Positions 1 to 10,201 of a DNA stretch of 64,000 nucleotides are shown one piece after another. Each line of letters starts with the position of its first letter. Within the stretch, counting starts at the first letter, position 1. Position numbers and translations under genes: made by a program. Source of the DNA: Adenanthera pavonina (lineage: Eukaryota > Streptophyta > Magnoliopsida > Fabales > Fabaceae). The stretch is taken from NCBI GenBank assembly GCA_026686845.1, contig JAIVEN010000011.1:20446501-20510500 (forward strand). Direction: 5' to 3'. The notes under the pieces are model-generated. The model ran no database searches and had not been told where the DNA came from. It saw only the letters and a program-made list of their open reading frames with translations.

Positions 1-1025
1 ATAAATTTAATAATTTTCTAATTATATAGAAAATTAAAAATATTATTAATAAGTTTTACAACTTAATATTAGAGTCTAAACAAGTTAATATTTATCTATA
101 ATCATATTTTAAATTTAAAATAATCAATTAATATTCTATTTTCATATTATTTGTTAAGTAAATTTATCATTATTAATAATTATATATTATAATAGTACTT
201 ATACAATATTATAATATAGAAAGAAAAAAATTTATACAAAAAAATGTTATTTAGTACTAAAAATAATATTATTTTATCTTAAAAAAATAAAAAATAAAAA
301 AAAATAGTTAACTGGTTTAATCGATTCTTGACCGGTTCAGTTTTTTAACGGATTTGATCTAGTATCGATTTCCTATCCGACCAGTCGAACTGGCAGGTCC
401 AGTCTGGTTTTTTGTTCATTGGTTTTTATGTTGGATAATTTTCATAGGTGATGGAACCATTGAGACAAATAATGAAAAAGAATTAGATGTATTATGATGC
501 ATTATGACAATAAATAAAAGTCAAAACCAAATTTAAGATGTATTATGACAATAAATAAAAAGTCATGTTGGTTCATACCTGTGTAAGTTAGTCTTCACGC
601 ATGAACAACTATATATTATTGTGTTATGTGTGAGAAATAGAAATGGTTTTAAAATCTTGATTTTAGATTATGATGGTAGACCAGCAAACAAAAATTAAAT
701 GTAGTTTACATAGAAATCTTTAATAATATAGACAGATAATATTTACTTTTGTATACATGCATTTTTAAGTATTTGATTATCTACTATTCTTCACATATAA
801 TTTTGAATATATTTACTAACAATTAAATTCTTTTCTATCATACACAATTATATCACTTTTCACATAAGATTATTGTTGTTTTTTTTTTGTCGCCAATACA
901 ATTATAATTGTTGAAAGCTTTATAAAATCTGATAATTGGATTAATAAAAAAACATACATATGATTTAGTGTTTCACATTATATGTACATATAATAATTTT
1001 TATTATAGTGCATATAAGAAAGCAT

Positions 1026-1054
1026 CCGGTGCGATTGCATGGATGCTATACTAG
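1026..1054 (+). other. Decayed Helitron-like 3' terminus (copy A)
   Basis: A degenerate hairpin, with CCGGTGC pairing imperfectly with GCATGG around a GATT loop, is followed about 11 bases later by CTAG at 1051-1054 and then T. The equivalent site in copy B (41561-41589) has a perfect stem. Hairpin plus CTRR is the hallmark of Helitron 3' ends. The stem here has lost pairing by substitution. Confidence 0.5.
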
Positions 1055-1575
1055 TTTTAAATAGAAAAACACAATACTTATATGGAATTAACCTGGACGT
1101 TGATTTCAAGTCAAATTAAACAAATCCAATACATTCTATAGTGAATTCAAGAATCAATATATATATATGTAATGAACTAAAAATCATAAAAAGCCACACT
1201 ATTAATGGTACAAATATTTTGTTTTGGTCTTGTGCAAACAAAGTCCATGTCTAGGTATAAATAATATATATAATAAACTTTATATTTTATATTGATTAAT
1301 TGATGATGATGATATTAAAATATCAATGAGTGGCCTACTTTTACCTTTCATTGTGTTATATTATTTGATTAGTATATTTGCTTATGGTTGGCCTTTTTTC
1401 TTCTTACTTTTTTAATAAAATAGAGTATTCATTTCCAATGACCACATCATTTAAAATTATTTTTTAAATATTTTTCTTTAATTCTTTTGTTACTTATTTG
1501 TTATTTAATGAAGTTTATTTGGTTTGGGAATTTAATTAAATTATTGACTAAATTTAAGAATAAAGATAAGTAAGC

Positions 1576-4146
1576 TGTAATATCCCAAAATTTCACTGGA
1601 TACTAAATAATAAAAAAAGATATAATTGATGATAATGTAAAATATACAAAAAATTCGTGAAAATGGACAAACACCGTTTTGTGTAAAATAAGGTAAAGAG
1701 ATCATTTTTCCCTATTGGACAGAAAAATAAAAAAAATTATATTTTTACTCCTAAAGAAATATAAAAATAACATCCATGTCCTAAAAGTATTAAAAATTAT
1801 GTGGGGAAAGAAATAGAAAAGCCTTGGGAAAAATTACACTTAATAGTCCGAAAGTTTCAAAAATTATATTTTAACCCTGGGTCAAGGGTAATTTTGTAAA
1901 TATGTAAAATTACTGTCAAAACAAAGCCCCCAATGAGAAAAGTCCAATTGTATATGACTCTGAGGGTTAATGTTCAAGAATAAAGAAATAATTAGTGCCG
2001 AGTATCTAAAAGTAATATTAAATCAATAAAGTAAATTGTGGACCCTACCGATGGTTAAAAAGAAATCGGGACATGATATGGGCCATACACAGATACCATT
2101 TGGAGCAGGATAATTATGAAAATATAAAAATAAAATTAGAATAGTTCTGTATCCTAAAAATGCTAAATTACTATAAAGACGATTTTATTGGTACGAGTAA
2201 AAAGTACACAGATTGAGGTATATCTGGATCAGGAAAATTAGGCAATTTTTGGACACACTTCCCTCTCTCTCATGCATGATTTGCTACAGCCCAAAAGTCC
2301 CAAATATTTGATGATTTTTGGAGGAAAACTTCTCAAAGAAGTATGTAATAAAGTAATTAAGGATTAGCAAAAAGTAACCATGATTAATTACTTACTAAGC
2401 ATATAATTAACCACTTAAAATCTTCTCTTTCCTCACCATTCATGTGTGACTTCTGCAACCACAGACCAGAAAAGAAAACGCAAGAAAAAGGAAGGGAAAA
2501 GGAGGGATAAAGGGAAGAGGAATCAAAGAGAAATTCAAGAATCAAGTTCGTAAGATTATTTCTTACCACCCTAAGCTTGCTATTATGATTTTCAAAGCAT
2601 ATTTTATAGTTTAGTTTCCTTCCTTTCCATCTTAGGGTTTCAGCCAAAATGTGATTTAGCAATAGGAATGAGTTTTGGACCATTAAATTTAGAGAAAAGT
2701 TTAGATTAACCACTAGAAGCATGAATCCATGGATGGTTTGAAGTGATTTAAAAGAAATTTTTTTTAATCATTTTGAGATAATTTCGGTCAGAACAGGGGG
2801 AGTATTTAGAGTTGGAATTTCATGATTTTGACCTCAAAAATTGATTCCCCATGGTCCAAAACCTTAAGAACAAGTGTGTTGTACAAAGAAAGATCAAAGG
2901 AGAAATAAATGAAAAATTTGGGTTTTAGTGTCTATGGTATTGTATAATTCTGAAAAACCAATGGCTAAATTGGTTCAATGATGATGTGGATAGGTTCAAG
3001 AAGGTTGTGGAAAGCTTAAAAAGTGGTGGACCAAGTTTGGAAAGCAAGGGAGCATCATAAGGTAGTTAATTTCCCATACTAACATTATGTTATCATAGTT
3101 GTTTTCAATGTGCTTTATGCCTTCTCATATGATTGCAATGATATTTTGAGATGATTTATGTGTATTGGCTAAGTTGATTGAGGGGCATTGAAACCCTGGG
3201 ATGTCCATTTTTCAAAACGAAACTCTGCCGAAAATTTTATGAATTCATTTGACGCAAATGTGTTAATGTATTCAAAATGTGTTATCTTGATGTTTTCATA
3301 TTTAATGTGATGATGTGATGGCATGTTTGATGTTAACTACTAAGATTCTTTGAATCTCACCCTCCCAAATATTAACCATGAATAGGTAGCAACAATAGTA
3401 AGACCACCGAGGAAGAGAAAGGAAAGGAGAAAGAATTTGCTCATTAACTTGATAATGCTAGCAATGGCCATGAGCTTTGACCTTTTTGTGTAAAATTTGT
3501 AAATGTGATGCTAAGTATGTTTCTTCAAGTTGTTATGATTCCTTAGGTCTTAGCTAAAGTATGGTATAATATGAAAATGATGTATAGCCATGTAAATATT
3601 TTATGGCTTTTGTTTGGCAAAGTACTAAGATATAAATAGTCATCTTAACCTATGTAGAGTAAACATGCCACTATTTGGGTTTTTTGTTGTATAAATTATG
3701 AATGATATATATGGTTTAAAATTAGACAGGAAGAGCTCTCCAATGGTCCAAAGATCACTCGAATTGGATGTGTGAGCAATATTTGGCGGAGTTTTACATT
3801 TAATCCCAATTAAAATGATTACTTTGCAGTTTTCATATAAAATGTGAAAATTCATAGAGTTTGCTGTACAGATCAGTCCTATCATTGCTCTGACTTACAT
3901 TTTTCCCATGGTGACAAAGTTATAAGCTATCCCTAGAGACTTGAATCACATGCATACGATTTTTATTAATTTAGTTATGATTTGTCAAAGTTTAATAGGA
4001 ATAAATAAATTCGATTAAATGAATAGTGCTCAAAATTGGAAAAATTTTATTATAGCTTTTATTGTGATTCAAGATCCTACTATGATATAAATGGACTTTA
4101 GAATGATTAAATACATGAGAAATGGGCCCATCAGAGAGGTGTTACA
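1576..4146 (+). mobile_element. Solo LTR, family with TGTAATATCC end, TSD TAAGC
   Basis: A 2571-bp unit begins TGTAATATCC and ends GGTGTTACA, with TAAGC duplicated on both sides (1571-1575 and 4147-4151). Copy B has the single-copy empty site (CAAGC at 42198-42202). Interior landmarks, including the block near 3190-3240, recur in reverse at about 27240-27300 inside the LTR at 25940-28883, so the two are one family. No internal coding region remains, so it is a solo LTR left by LTR-LTR recombination. The termini resemble Ty3/gypsy LTRs. The open frames near 2384-2722 and 3640-3885 on the minus strand have no recognisable product. Confidence 0.85.
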
Positions 4147-5327
4147 TAAGCAATCTTAAAGGCTTACCAATTATATCTATCTCTCTCTCTGTTTTTTTTT
4201 GTGACACTAATTATGTCCATCTTTAATATAATTATTTCCTACGATATGTGTATATATATAATACTGTTAGATATGATGATCAATATGATTAGTTTTAATG
4301 ATGTTAAACAATGGAGTAAAAAGATTGCATGCTATGTATATTTAGTATTCATTATATTATTTATATCATGCTTATAATTAAAATGAAATTAGACTAATTA
4401 CTTTATTTGAAGTGAGTTATATTCAATATAGGTTGTCCAAAAAAAAAGAAGAATAAGCACAGTAAAAAAATTGATTATTAACATTATGCTCAAATCAATT
4501 ATAAAGACAAAGATTACTCCAAGAATTGAAGGATGTAAAGATGAATATATCAAGAATGGAGTAAATGTCAAAGTGAATCCAAAAGAAGATTAAGCTTAAA
4601 TGTTGCATTTATTTATTTCTCTTAGTATGTATGGTGGTTTAACTTTGAAACTTAATCTTCTTACCACTATTCATAGATGGGCTTTAGATGCTAATTCAGT
4701 GTTTTTCAAAGTTATTTTTATGTTAAAGTTAACTTAGTGGGCTAAGTATTAAGATTTGTGGACCAACCTCCTATGTTCATTGATGTTCTGGCCTTTGGAA
4801 AAGACATTAGTGGACTAAGGGTGATAGGTTAGAAAGAAAATGCTAAGTTTAAAAAATGGTTGTCTCTCTATCAAGGTACGATAGTTGACTATCTCTTGAG
4901 ATTTGTCTTCTAACCTAGCCAACCAGAGAGCAACTCTTTTTCTCGGAAGTTAGCTTTGTTGACTAACCCTTTGCAATTGTCTACTAACCTTGTTTTCTAG
5001 AAAACCAAGTATAGTAAATTTGAAGCTTTATGGACTAAGGTGATAACTTTCTCTCCTAACCTGCAAGCTTTGTCTACTAATCTTAGAGGTTTTCATGAAA
5101 TCGTGGCTAAGTAAATCTTCTGAAATCAACATCACATCTCGATAGAAAACTAACCCCTTAGATTTGTCAGCTAACCTAGCCCAACATTATAATATATGTC
5201 TAATTGCTAGTTGAGATTTGTGGCATTAACCTACTAACTTTGTGCACTAACCTGCTAGCTCTGTAGACTAACCTGTCAGGTTTTGTGAACCTTTGACATG
5301 CATTTAATGCTGCAAGTTAACATTATA

Positions 5328-5602
5328 CTCCCTCCAGTCCTTAATGTAAGTCACTTCTAACTAACTCATTAAAACTAAAAAAAGTTTGTTGCATCATTAA
5401 AATTGTCTTATAATTAATGTGTTTTCCATCTTTACCCTCTAATAAATACTACAAATTCAAACAATTCATAGTCTCTTTTATAATTAAATAAGAGCATTTT
5501 GGAAATAAAGTAATTAATGTTCCAAAAACTCATAAAAGGTGGCATACATTTAGAACCATAAAAAAGCTTCTAGAATGTGACTAATTAAAAGGACCGAGGG
5601 AG
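5328..5602 (+). mobile_element. Stowaway-like MITE, TA target duplication
   Basis: A 275-bp non-coding element has terminal inverted repeats CTCCCTCCAGTCC and GGACCGAGGGAG, flanked by TA (5326-5327 and 5603-5604). The empty site with a single TA is at 43422-43423 in copy B. CTCCCTCCGTCC ends with a TA duplication are typical of plant Stowaway/Tc1-mariner MITEs. A diverged member in the opposite orientation lies at 30690-30975. Confidence 0.88.
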
Positions 5603-6159
5603 TATCTCACTTAGTAATGGTTAATTCTTATCTCTAACAGCTAGATTAAGCTAAAATCTATATGTAGGACTGAATTTAAGGTAGTGGGTAATAACATTAA
5701 GTATTCTAGAACCAAAATGATGTTATATTAATTCAAAGTCTTACCTGCCATACTTAGATGATTCTTTGAGCTTTAATGTTTGTATCCATTCTTTGAAAGT
5801 TAGAGTTTATTATTTTTAATCATCCTTTCTATGTAAGAGAGATTCTCTAGGTGAGGTATCCATTCTTTGGGTTATCTTGGGGATTTATATTCACACTAGG
5901 GAAGGTGTGTGAGAGTACAAACTTAGTGAAGAAGCCTGAAATGTACTCAGGCATTTCAAGTGTCTGAATCAAACTTGTGAGATATAGTGAAAAATCTTAA
6001 GTAGGTTGCTTGAGGACTAGATGTAAGCCAGGTAGTTAGGTTGAACCTGTATAAATTTTGCTGTCTTGATCATCTTCTTTACATCAAACTTTATCTTCTC
6101 ACTATACTCTATTTGCCCCTACTTTTGTGCTTCAAATTGATATATTGGGTTGTTTTTCA

Positions 6160-8155
6160 TGTAAGACCTTACTCTGAAAACACTCAAAACAACCCCTACA
6201 ACCCCAAAAAACATAGAAAAATGCAAAATGGGACTGAACCGTACAAAGCTGTAGTGAGCTAAATTACCACCACAGCCTTAGAGAAGCAGTAGTGCTTAGC
6301 ATCGCAACCAAACTTCTGGCACCGTGGTGCCCTTTACCGATAAAATATCAGTAATTTACTGATTTTTGGGTGAATTTCCGATGCTCAGAATTTTATACTC
6401 CAACTTCCGATTGACCTGATTCTAATTCCTATAGGTCAATCTCGTTCCAATATAACTATGGACATCGATTTCATCTCAATCCATCCCCTTATGGACATTT
6501 TAGACATCTGTGATTGATTTGGTCACTTTTTGGCCAAAACTCACAACCAACCACCTCCAAATGCCAGCAAAGACAAATTGGCACTCAATGATCATTCACA
6601 CAGGTCCTAAATGGCACAACTAACATGTCTAAGGAGGTTTTACCCCTAAAAAACCACTCCTTCGAGATTTGACCCCTTTGAAGCCTATATTCATATAATG
6701 GGCTATATGCCCCAAATTACACATATAAGGCCCAAAACCACATTGGGCTTACACATACAACCAATTTGGCTCACAATCACGTGCACCAACAATAGTGACA
6801 CATATCGGGGTCCAAACTACCATCACATTCATACAATTTATACATGAGCACATATCCAAATTTCATCATCATTAATATCAACACAACCATCCATATCATC
6901 ATATAACATACACAACCTTACTCCCAGGATGCAAAAGACATTACATGCAACAATACTCTATTTGGCACAACTTATTACGTAAACTAAATAGCAAACTACC
7001 AGTTACACTTGAAATTCCCAAAGATGGAGAGGCCTATGACTCCTTTGTCTTCGTCGGACTAGTACCAAAATCTTCACTTAAAATATTAATCATAGGGGGT
7101 ATAAGACAAAGTCTCAATAACCAGGAACACAACACATGCAACTTATATCATCAATTCACACAAATATGCAAATGGTGCAATGCGATGGAAAATGTCATAG
7201 TATGCATGTCTCCCTCATATACGGCTAGAACCATGGGTTGTCTTCATCACAGACATTTCCAATAGGTGACACCCTTTCAACAGTCGGTTAAGACTGTTTC
7301 TAGGACATCACTAAACTCACCCCACACTAATGCAACTTGGCCAAATGTTACACTACTGCTTGGATCATGGTTCTCCTTCCTCTAGATTACCCGAATTGGT
7401 GTTGATTTAAGGAAGGTGTAGTCCACTGCCACCTGGCTCTTCAAGCCATAGGAGAAGATTTGGTGGCGCAGATCTTTCATCATATCATATCATATCTCAT
7501 CATCACCTCCCAATCCATCATATCTCATAATACTCATGTAATGATGATGTTCATGTTATGTCAACATGTGTATGTCACTATGGAATCATTATCATACTCA
7601 TCAATGTCATACTAGCATGCTATGAAATCACATATAACATCATCTTCATCATCTTCATATACCAATACCAAGAATATAAACTTATACCTCATCTAGCCGT
7701 GTGTATACCACAATATGTAGAAAAACCATACACACAAATAATGATATCGTGGTATAAACAAGAACATACATATATACATATGTACGTAAATACAATCAAT
7801 AATTAACATACAAACACAACAACCGATTACCTCAAATTGCCAATATCACACATGGGTTCTCATAAGCCTTTACACTACCAACAATGAATTGGACTCCTTC
7901 GATCGATCAAACAACCATAACAAATGTCATAATACCTTCAATTAACACATTGCATAACTTAACCAAAATCCATAATTCAACCATTTAAACTTTACCCAAG
8001 GTTCCAACCATATAAACACATAACAATGAGCTCCAAGTGACCATCACAATCATAATCATTCACATACAATTTGGACTCTATACATCCTCAACCATAATCA
8101 ACCTAGGGTTTCCCTCAAATCATGCATAATCTCTCTAAAACTCACACCCAAGCTT
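6160..8155 (-). mobile_element. Ty3/gypsy (Tekay/Del-like) 3' LTR, outer part
   Basis: Read on the minus strand this is the 3' portion of a gypsy LTR. The left end TGTAAGACCTTAC is a decayed form of the reversed LTR terminus seen at 53850-53868, and the block at 6380-6470 matches the reverse of 53530-53590. It is cut at 8155 by the insertion carrying TSD AGCTT and resumes at 23876. The two parts sum to about 2.5 kb, the length of the LTR at 51363-53868. Small open frames here (6945-7265, 7558-7806) look accidental. It is the outermost layer of nest 1. Confidence 0.8.
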
Positions 8156-8424
8156 TGTTAGATATGCTGGCTTCCCAAAAGGGGGGTAAATTGGGAAGAT
8201 TAAAATTTTCTGCAGAAGTATAAGAGAGTGGTGAAAGCAAGAGTGACAGTAAAAATAGAGTATAAAATATAACCAAGCGAAAAACAAGATAAGGAAAGAG
8301 AAGACATAAATATTTATCCTGGTTCGGCCTCTTTCTCTTGACCTACGTCCAGTCCTCAAACTACCACTTGAGATTTTCCACTATCTTGCAAGAATTCGGT
8401 GTGCTTCTTGTGATGCCTCAGTAC
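8156..8424 (-). mobile_element. Old copia solo LTR, segment 1 of 3
   Basis: The minus strand matches the last 270 or so bases of the young copia LTR. The left edge TGTTAGATATGCTGGCTTCCC is the reverse of the LTR end (...GTCAGCCTTGCTAACA), followed by the reversed CCCCCC tract. The host gypsy LTR gives AGCTT at 8151-8155, duplicated at 23871-23875. It is interrupted by the full-length copia at 8425, resumes at 20274, is interrupted again at 20336, and ends at 23870. The three pieces total about 1.59 kb against 1.72 kb for the young LTR. No copia interior belongs to it, so it is a solo LTR. Confidence 0.88.
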
Positions 8425-8696
8425 TGTTGGATCAAGAGTTTTGATGATTCCAAACCAACACTCAAGAGCTTGGATTGAAGATATCAAAGGAGATTAAAGC
8501 TGTTTCAAGTGAAGGTCTTCTGTGAATTGGCTATTAGATCTTTTGTAGGATCTTTAGTTTTTGTTTAGATTGGGTAAAAGATTTTGATTTGAGAAAAAGA
8601 CGTTTTCAAACCTTGATTTGAAGTTAAATCTTTACTTATTTGGAAAATACTCACAAACAGACGAAGTCTGAAAGTATAACTGAACTGTCAAGTTGG

Positions 8697-9481
8697 AAAT
8701 TCGAACTTTGCTTTTGGAAATTCGAATTTCGAGCTAAAACTGAATAAGTCTGGAGAGGTGTCCCTCTGTCAGACGAATTTTGGTCTTTCAAAATTCGAAT
8801 TTCAATCAAGACTGAAAGAAGCCTTTTTGTGACAGACGAACTTCACAGTTTCAAAATTCGAATTTCAGACAAAATGCAATTTATGAAAACCAAAGAAATT
8901 CGTCTGAAGCTTTGCTAAAGTTCATCTGAAATTAAGAAGAAACTAAGTTTGAAAAATGCTCTCTGACAGACGAACTTTTACTTAGCAAAATTCGAATTTT
9001 CATCTGAGTCAAAAAAAGCTACTTTGTGACATTCGAATTTCACTCTTTCAAAATTCAAATTTCAGACAAAACAAAACTTGAGAAAATAGAGGAAATTCGT
9101 CTGAATGTTTGATAAAGTTCATCTGAGATCAAGAATGATTTAAGTCTCAAAACTGGTCTCTGACAGACGAATTTCACTCTGTCAAAATTCGAATTTCAAA
9201 GAAAGTGAACTACTGTGTCTATTTGGACGTTCAATGGACAGACGAATTTTGGGCATCCAAAATTCGAATTTCGAGGGCACTGTAGCAAATTGAAAATACT
9301 GTTCACACTTAACAGAAAAACTTACTTCTTAAAAATTCGTATGTCACATTGTGAAAATATTTTATGAGTTTCGAAATTCGAATTTCACTCTATGGACAGA
9401 CGAACTTCGCATTTTTACGTTGGAAGCTTTAACCTTCGGTTCCCTCGAAATTCGTCTATTGGCCAACCGAAATTCGAATTT
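8697..9481 (+). promoter_or_regulatory. Array of CAGACGAA-N13-AAATTCGAATTT modules in the U3-like part of the LTR
   Basis: AAATTCGAATTT is a perfect 12-bp palindrome. It follows CAGACGAA after exactly 13 bases at 8770/8791, 8833/8854, 8967/8988, 9164/9185 and 9239/9260 (starts of the two motifs). A variant with CATTCGAA and AAATTCAAATTT lies at 9030/9051; the second motif is unmutated in the other LTR. Two AAATTCGAA boxes at 8697 and 8718 are also 21 bases apart. Further copies in altered order lie near 9375-9481. The start-to-start spacing is about two helical turns. The array sits upstream of the TATA-like box, so a role as promoter elements or protein-binding sites is possible but inferred. 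Confidence 0.7.
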
Positions 9482-9594
9482 CAGTATGTCAGAAACATTA
9501 AATGCGGTTGGTGAACGGATAGTTTTTCAGAGTAACCGTTGGATAACTTCCCCAACGGATAGATTTAGTCTCTAACGGATATTTGAGATCTAAA

Positions 9595-9607
9595 TCTATA
9601 AATATAA
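9595..9607 (+). promoter_or_regulatory. Possible TATA box of the copia LTR
   Basis: CTATAAATATAAC lies downstream of the motif array and about 540 bases before the LTR end, a reasonable site for the U3/R boundary. The same sequence is in the 3' LTR (about 19718-19730). No start site can be read from sequence alone. Confidence 0.45.
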
Positions 9608-10148
9608 CATTATTTGAAGTTGTGGGTAACGAATCAAACTTGTATATACCGAATTTCTGCTGAATCTTCATCTCAAAAGCTTTTACCCTTCCAACTTCAT
9701 TATTTGTACTTAAACTTTCATATCTACTCTATTCTAGAGAGTTATTCATTTGTAAACAATCTACTCTTTATCTGAAAGATAGATTTACTTGTGAGGGGTA
9801 TTCACAAGGGGATTGGGAAGCACATAGAGAAAGTGCTTAGAGAGTTTGAGAGAGCTCAGAACAGAGCAGACTCGTGTACTGTGGCCTTAGTAAGAAGCCC
9901 GTTGAAATTCTTGCTGGATAGTGGATAAATCTCAAGAGGTGTCTTGGGGACTGGATGTAGGTCAAGTGGATAGACCGAACCAGGATAAATCACTGAGTTT
10001 TCTTCTCCTTATCTCTACTTATCAACTTGCTCTGTTTTACACGTTGTTTTCATTATACTGTGATATTTTCACTTGCTTTACTTTGTGCAGAAAAATTTCA
10101 ATCTTCCCAATTCACCCCCCCTCTTGGGAAGTCAGCCTTGCTAACAAG

Positions 10149-10160
10149 TGGTATCAGAGC
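10149..10160 (+). other. Primer binding site, initiator-Met tRNA
   Basis: TGGTATCAGAGC lies two bases after the 5' LTR end. It is complementary to the 3' end of plant initiator-Met tRNA, the usual primer for plant copia elements. Confidence 0.95.
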
Positions 10161-10201
10161 CCGGATTCCCATTCAAAGGATTTCACAGTCCGGGAACAAA
10201 G

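Larger units (their letters stand above)
1..6159 (+). repeat. Duplicated segment, copy A (partner at 40497-43994)
   Basis: Apart from two later insertions, this stretch aligns collinearly with 40497-43994, by eye at clearly over 80% identity. It is non-coding: the short open frames in it are unrelated between the two copies. It contains an ACCGGTT-type repeat at its left edge (about 300-420), a decayed Helitron-like 3' end (1021-1054), a solo LTR (1576-4146) and a MITE (5328-5602). It stops at 6159 because a gypsy LTR begins there; copy B reads on through the equivalent site uninterrupted. The left limit is the window edge, so the duplication may be larger. Confidence 0.8.
8425..10146 (+). 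repeat. 5' LTR of the young copia element
   Basis: This 1722-bp direct repeat begins TGTTGGATCAAG and ends GCTAACA; the partner is 18548-20268. The centre (about 8697-9481) holds the bipartite motif array described separately. A TATA-like CTATAAATATAAC at about 9595-9607 is a plausible LTR promoter, with transcription expected just downstream. The end of the repeat carries the C-tract and CTCTTGGGAAG. An open frame at 9351-9575, kept in the other LTR, crosses the motif array and is not credible as a gene. Confidence 0.96.

Noticed and set aside
2384..2722. Minus-strand 112-residue open frame
   Set aside because: It lies inside the solo LTR 1576-4146 and has no recognisable family or conserved partner in the related LTR.
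7558..7806. 82-residue frame, hydrophobic
   Set aside because: It lies within the gypsy LTR remnant 6160-8155 in an ATC/ATA-rich stretch that varies freely among related LTRs.
8697..9481. Heat-shock-element reading of the TTCGAATTTC repeats
   Set aside because: Heat-shock elements need GAA/TTC blocks separated by two bases; here TTC and GAA abut, so the spacing is wrong.
8650..9500. CRISPR-like array in the copia LTR
   Set aside because: Motifs are short, palindromic and irregularly spaced between modules; this is a plant LTR, not a prokaryotic array.
9351..9575. Open frame of 74 residues kept almost unchanged in both copia LTRs (also 19474-19698)
   Set aside because: It is conserved only because the LTRs are nearly identical; it lies over the repeated motif array and has no coding signature.
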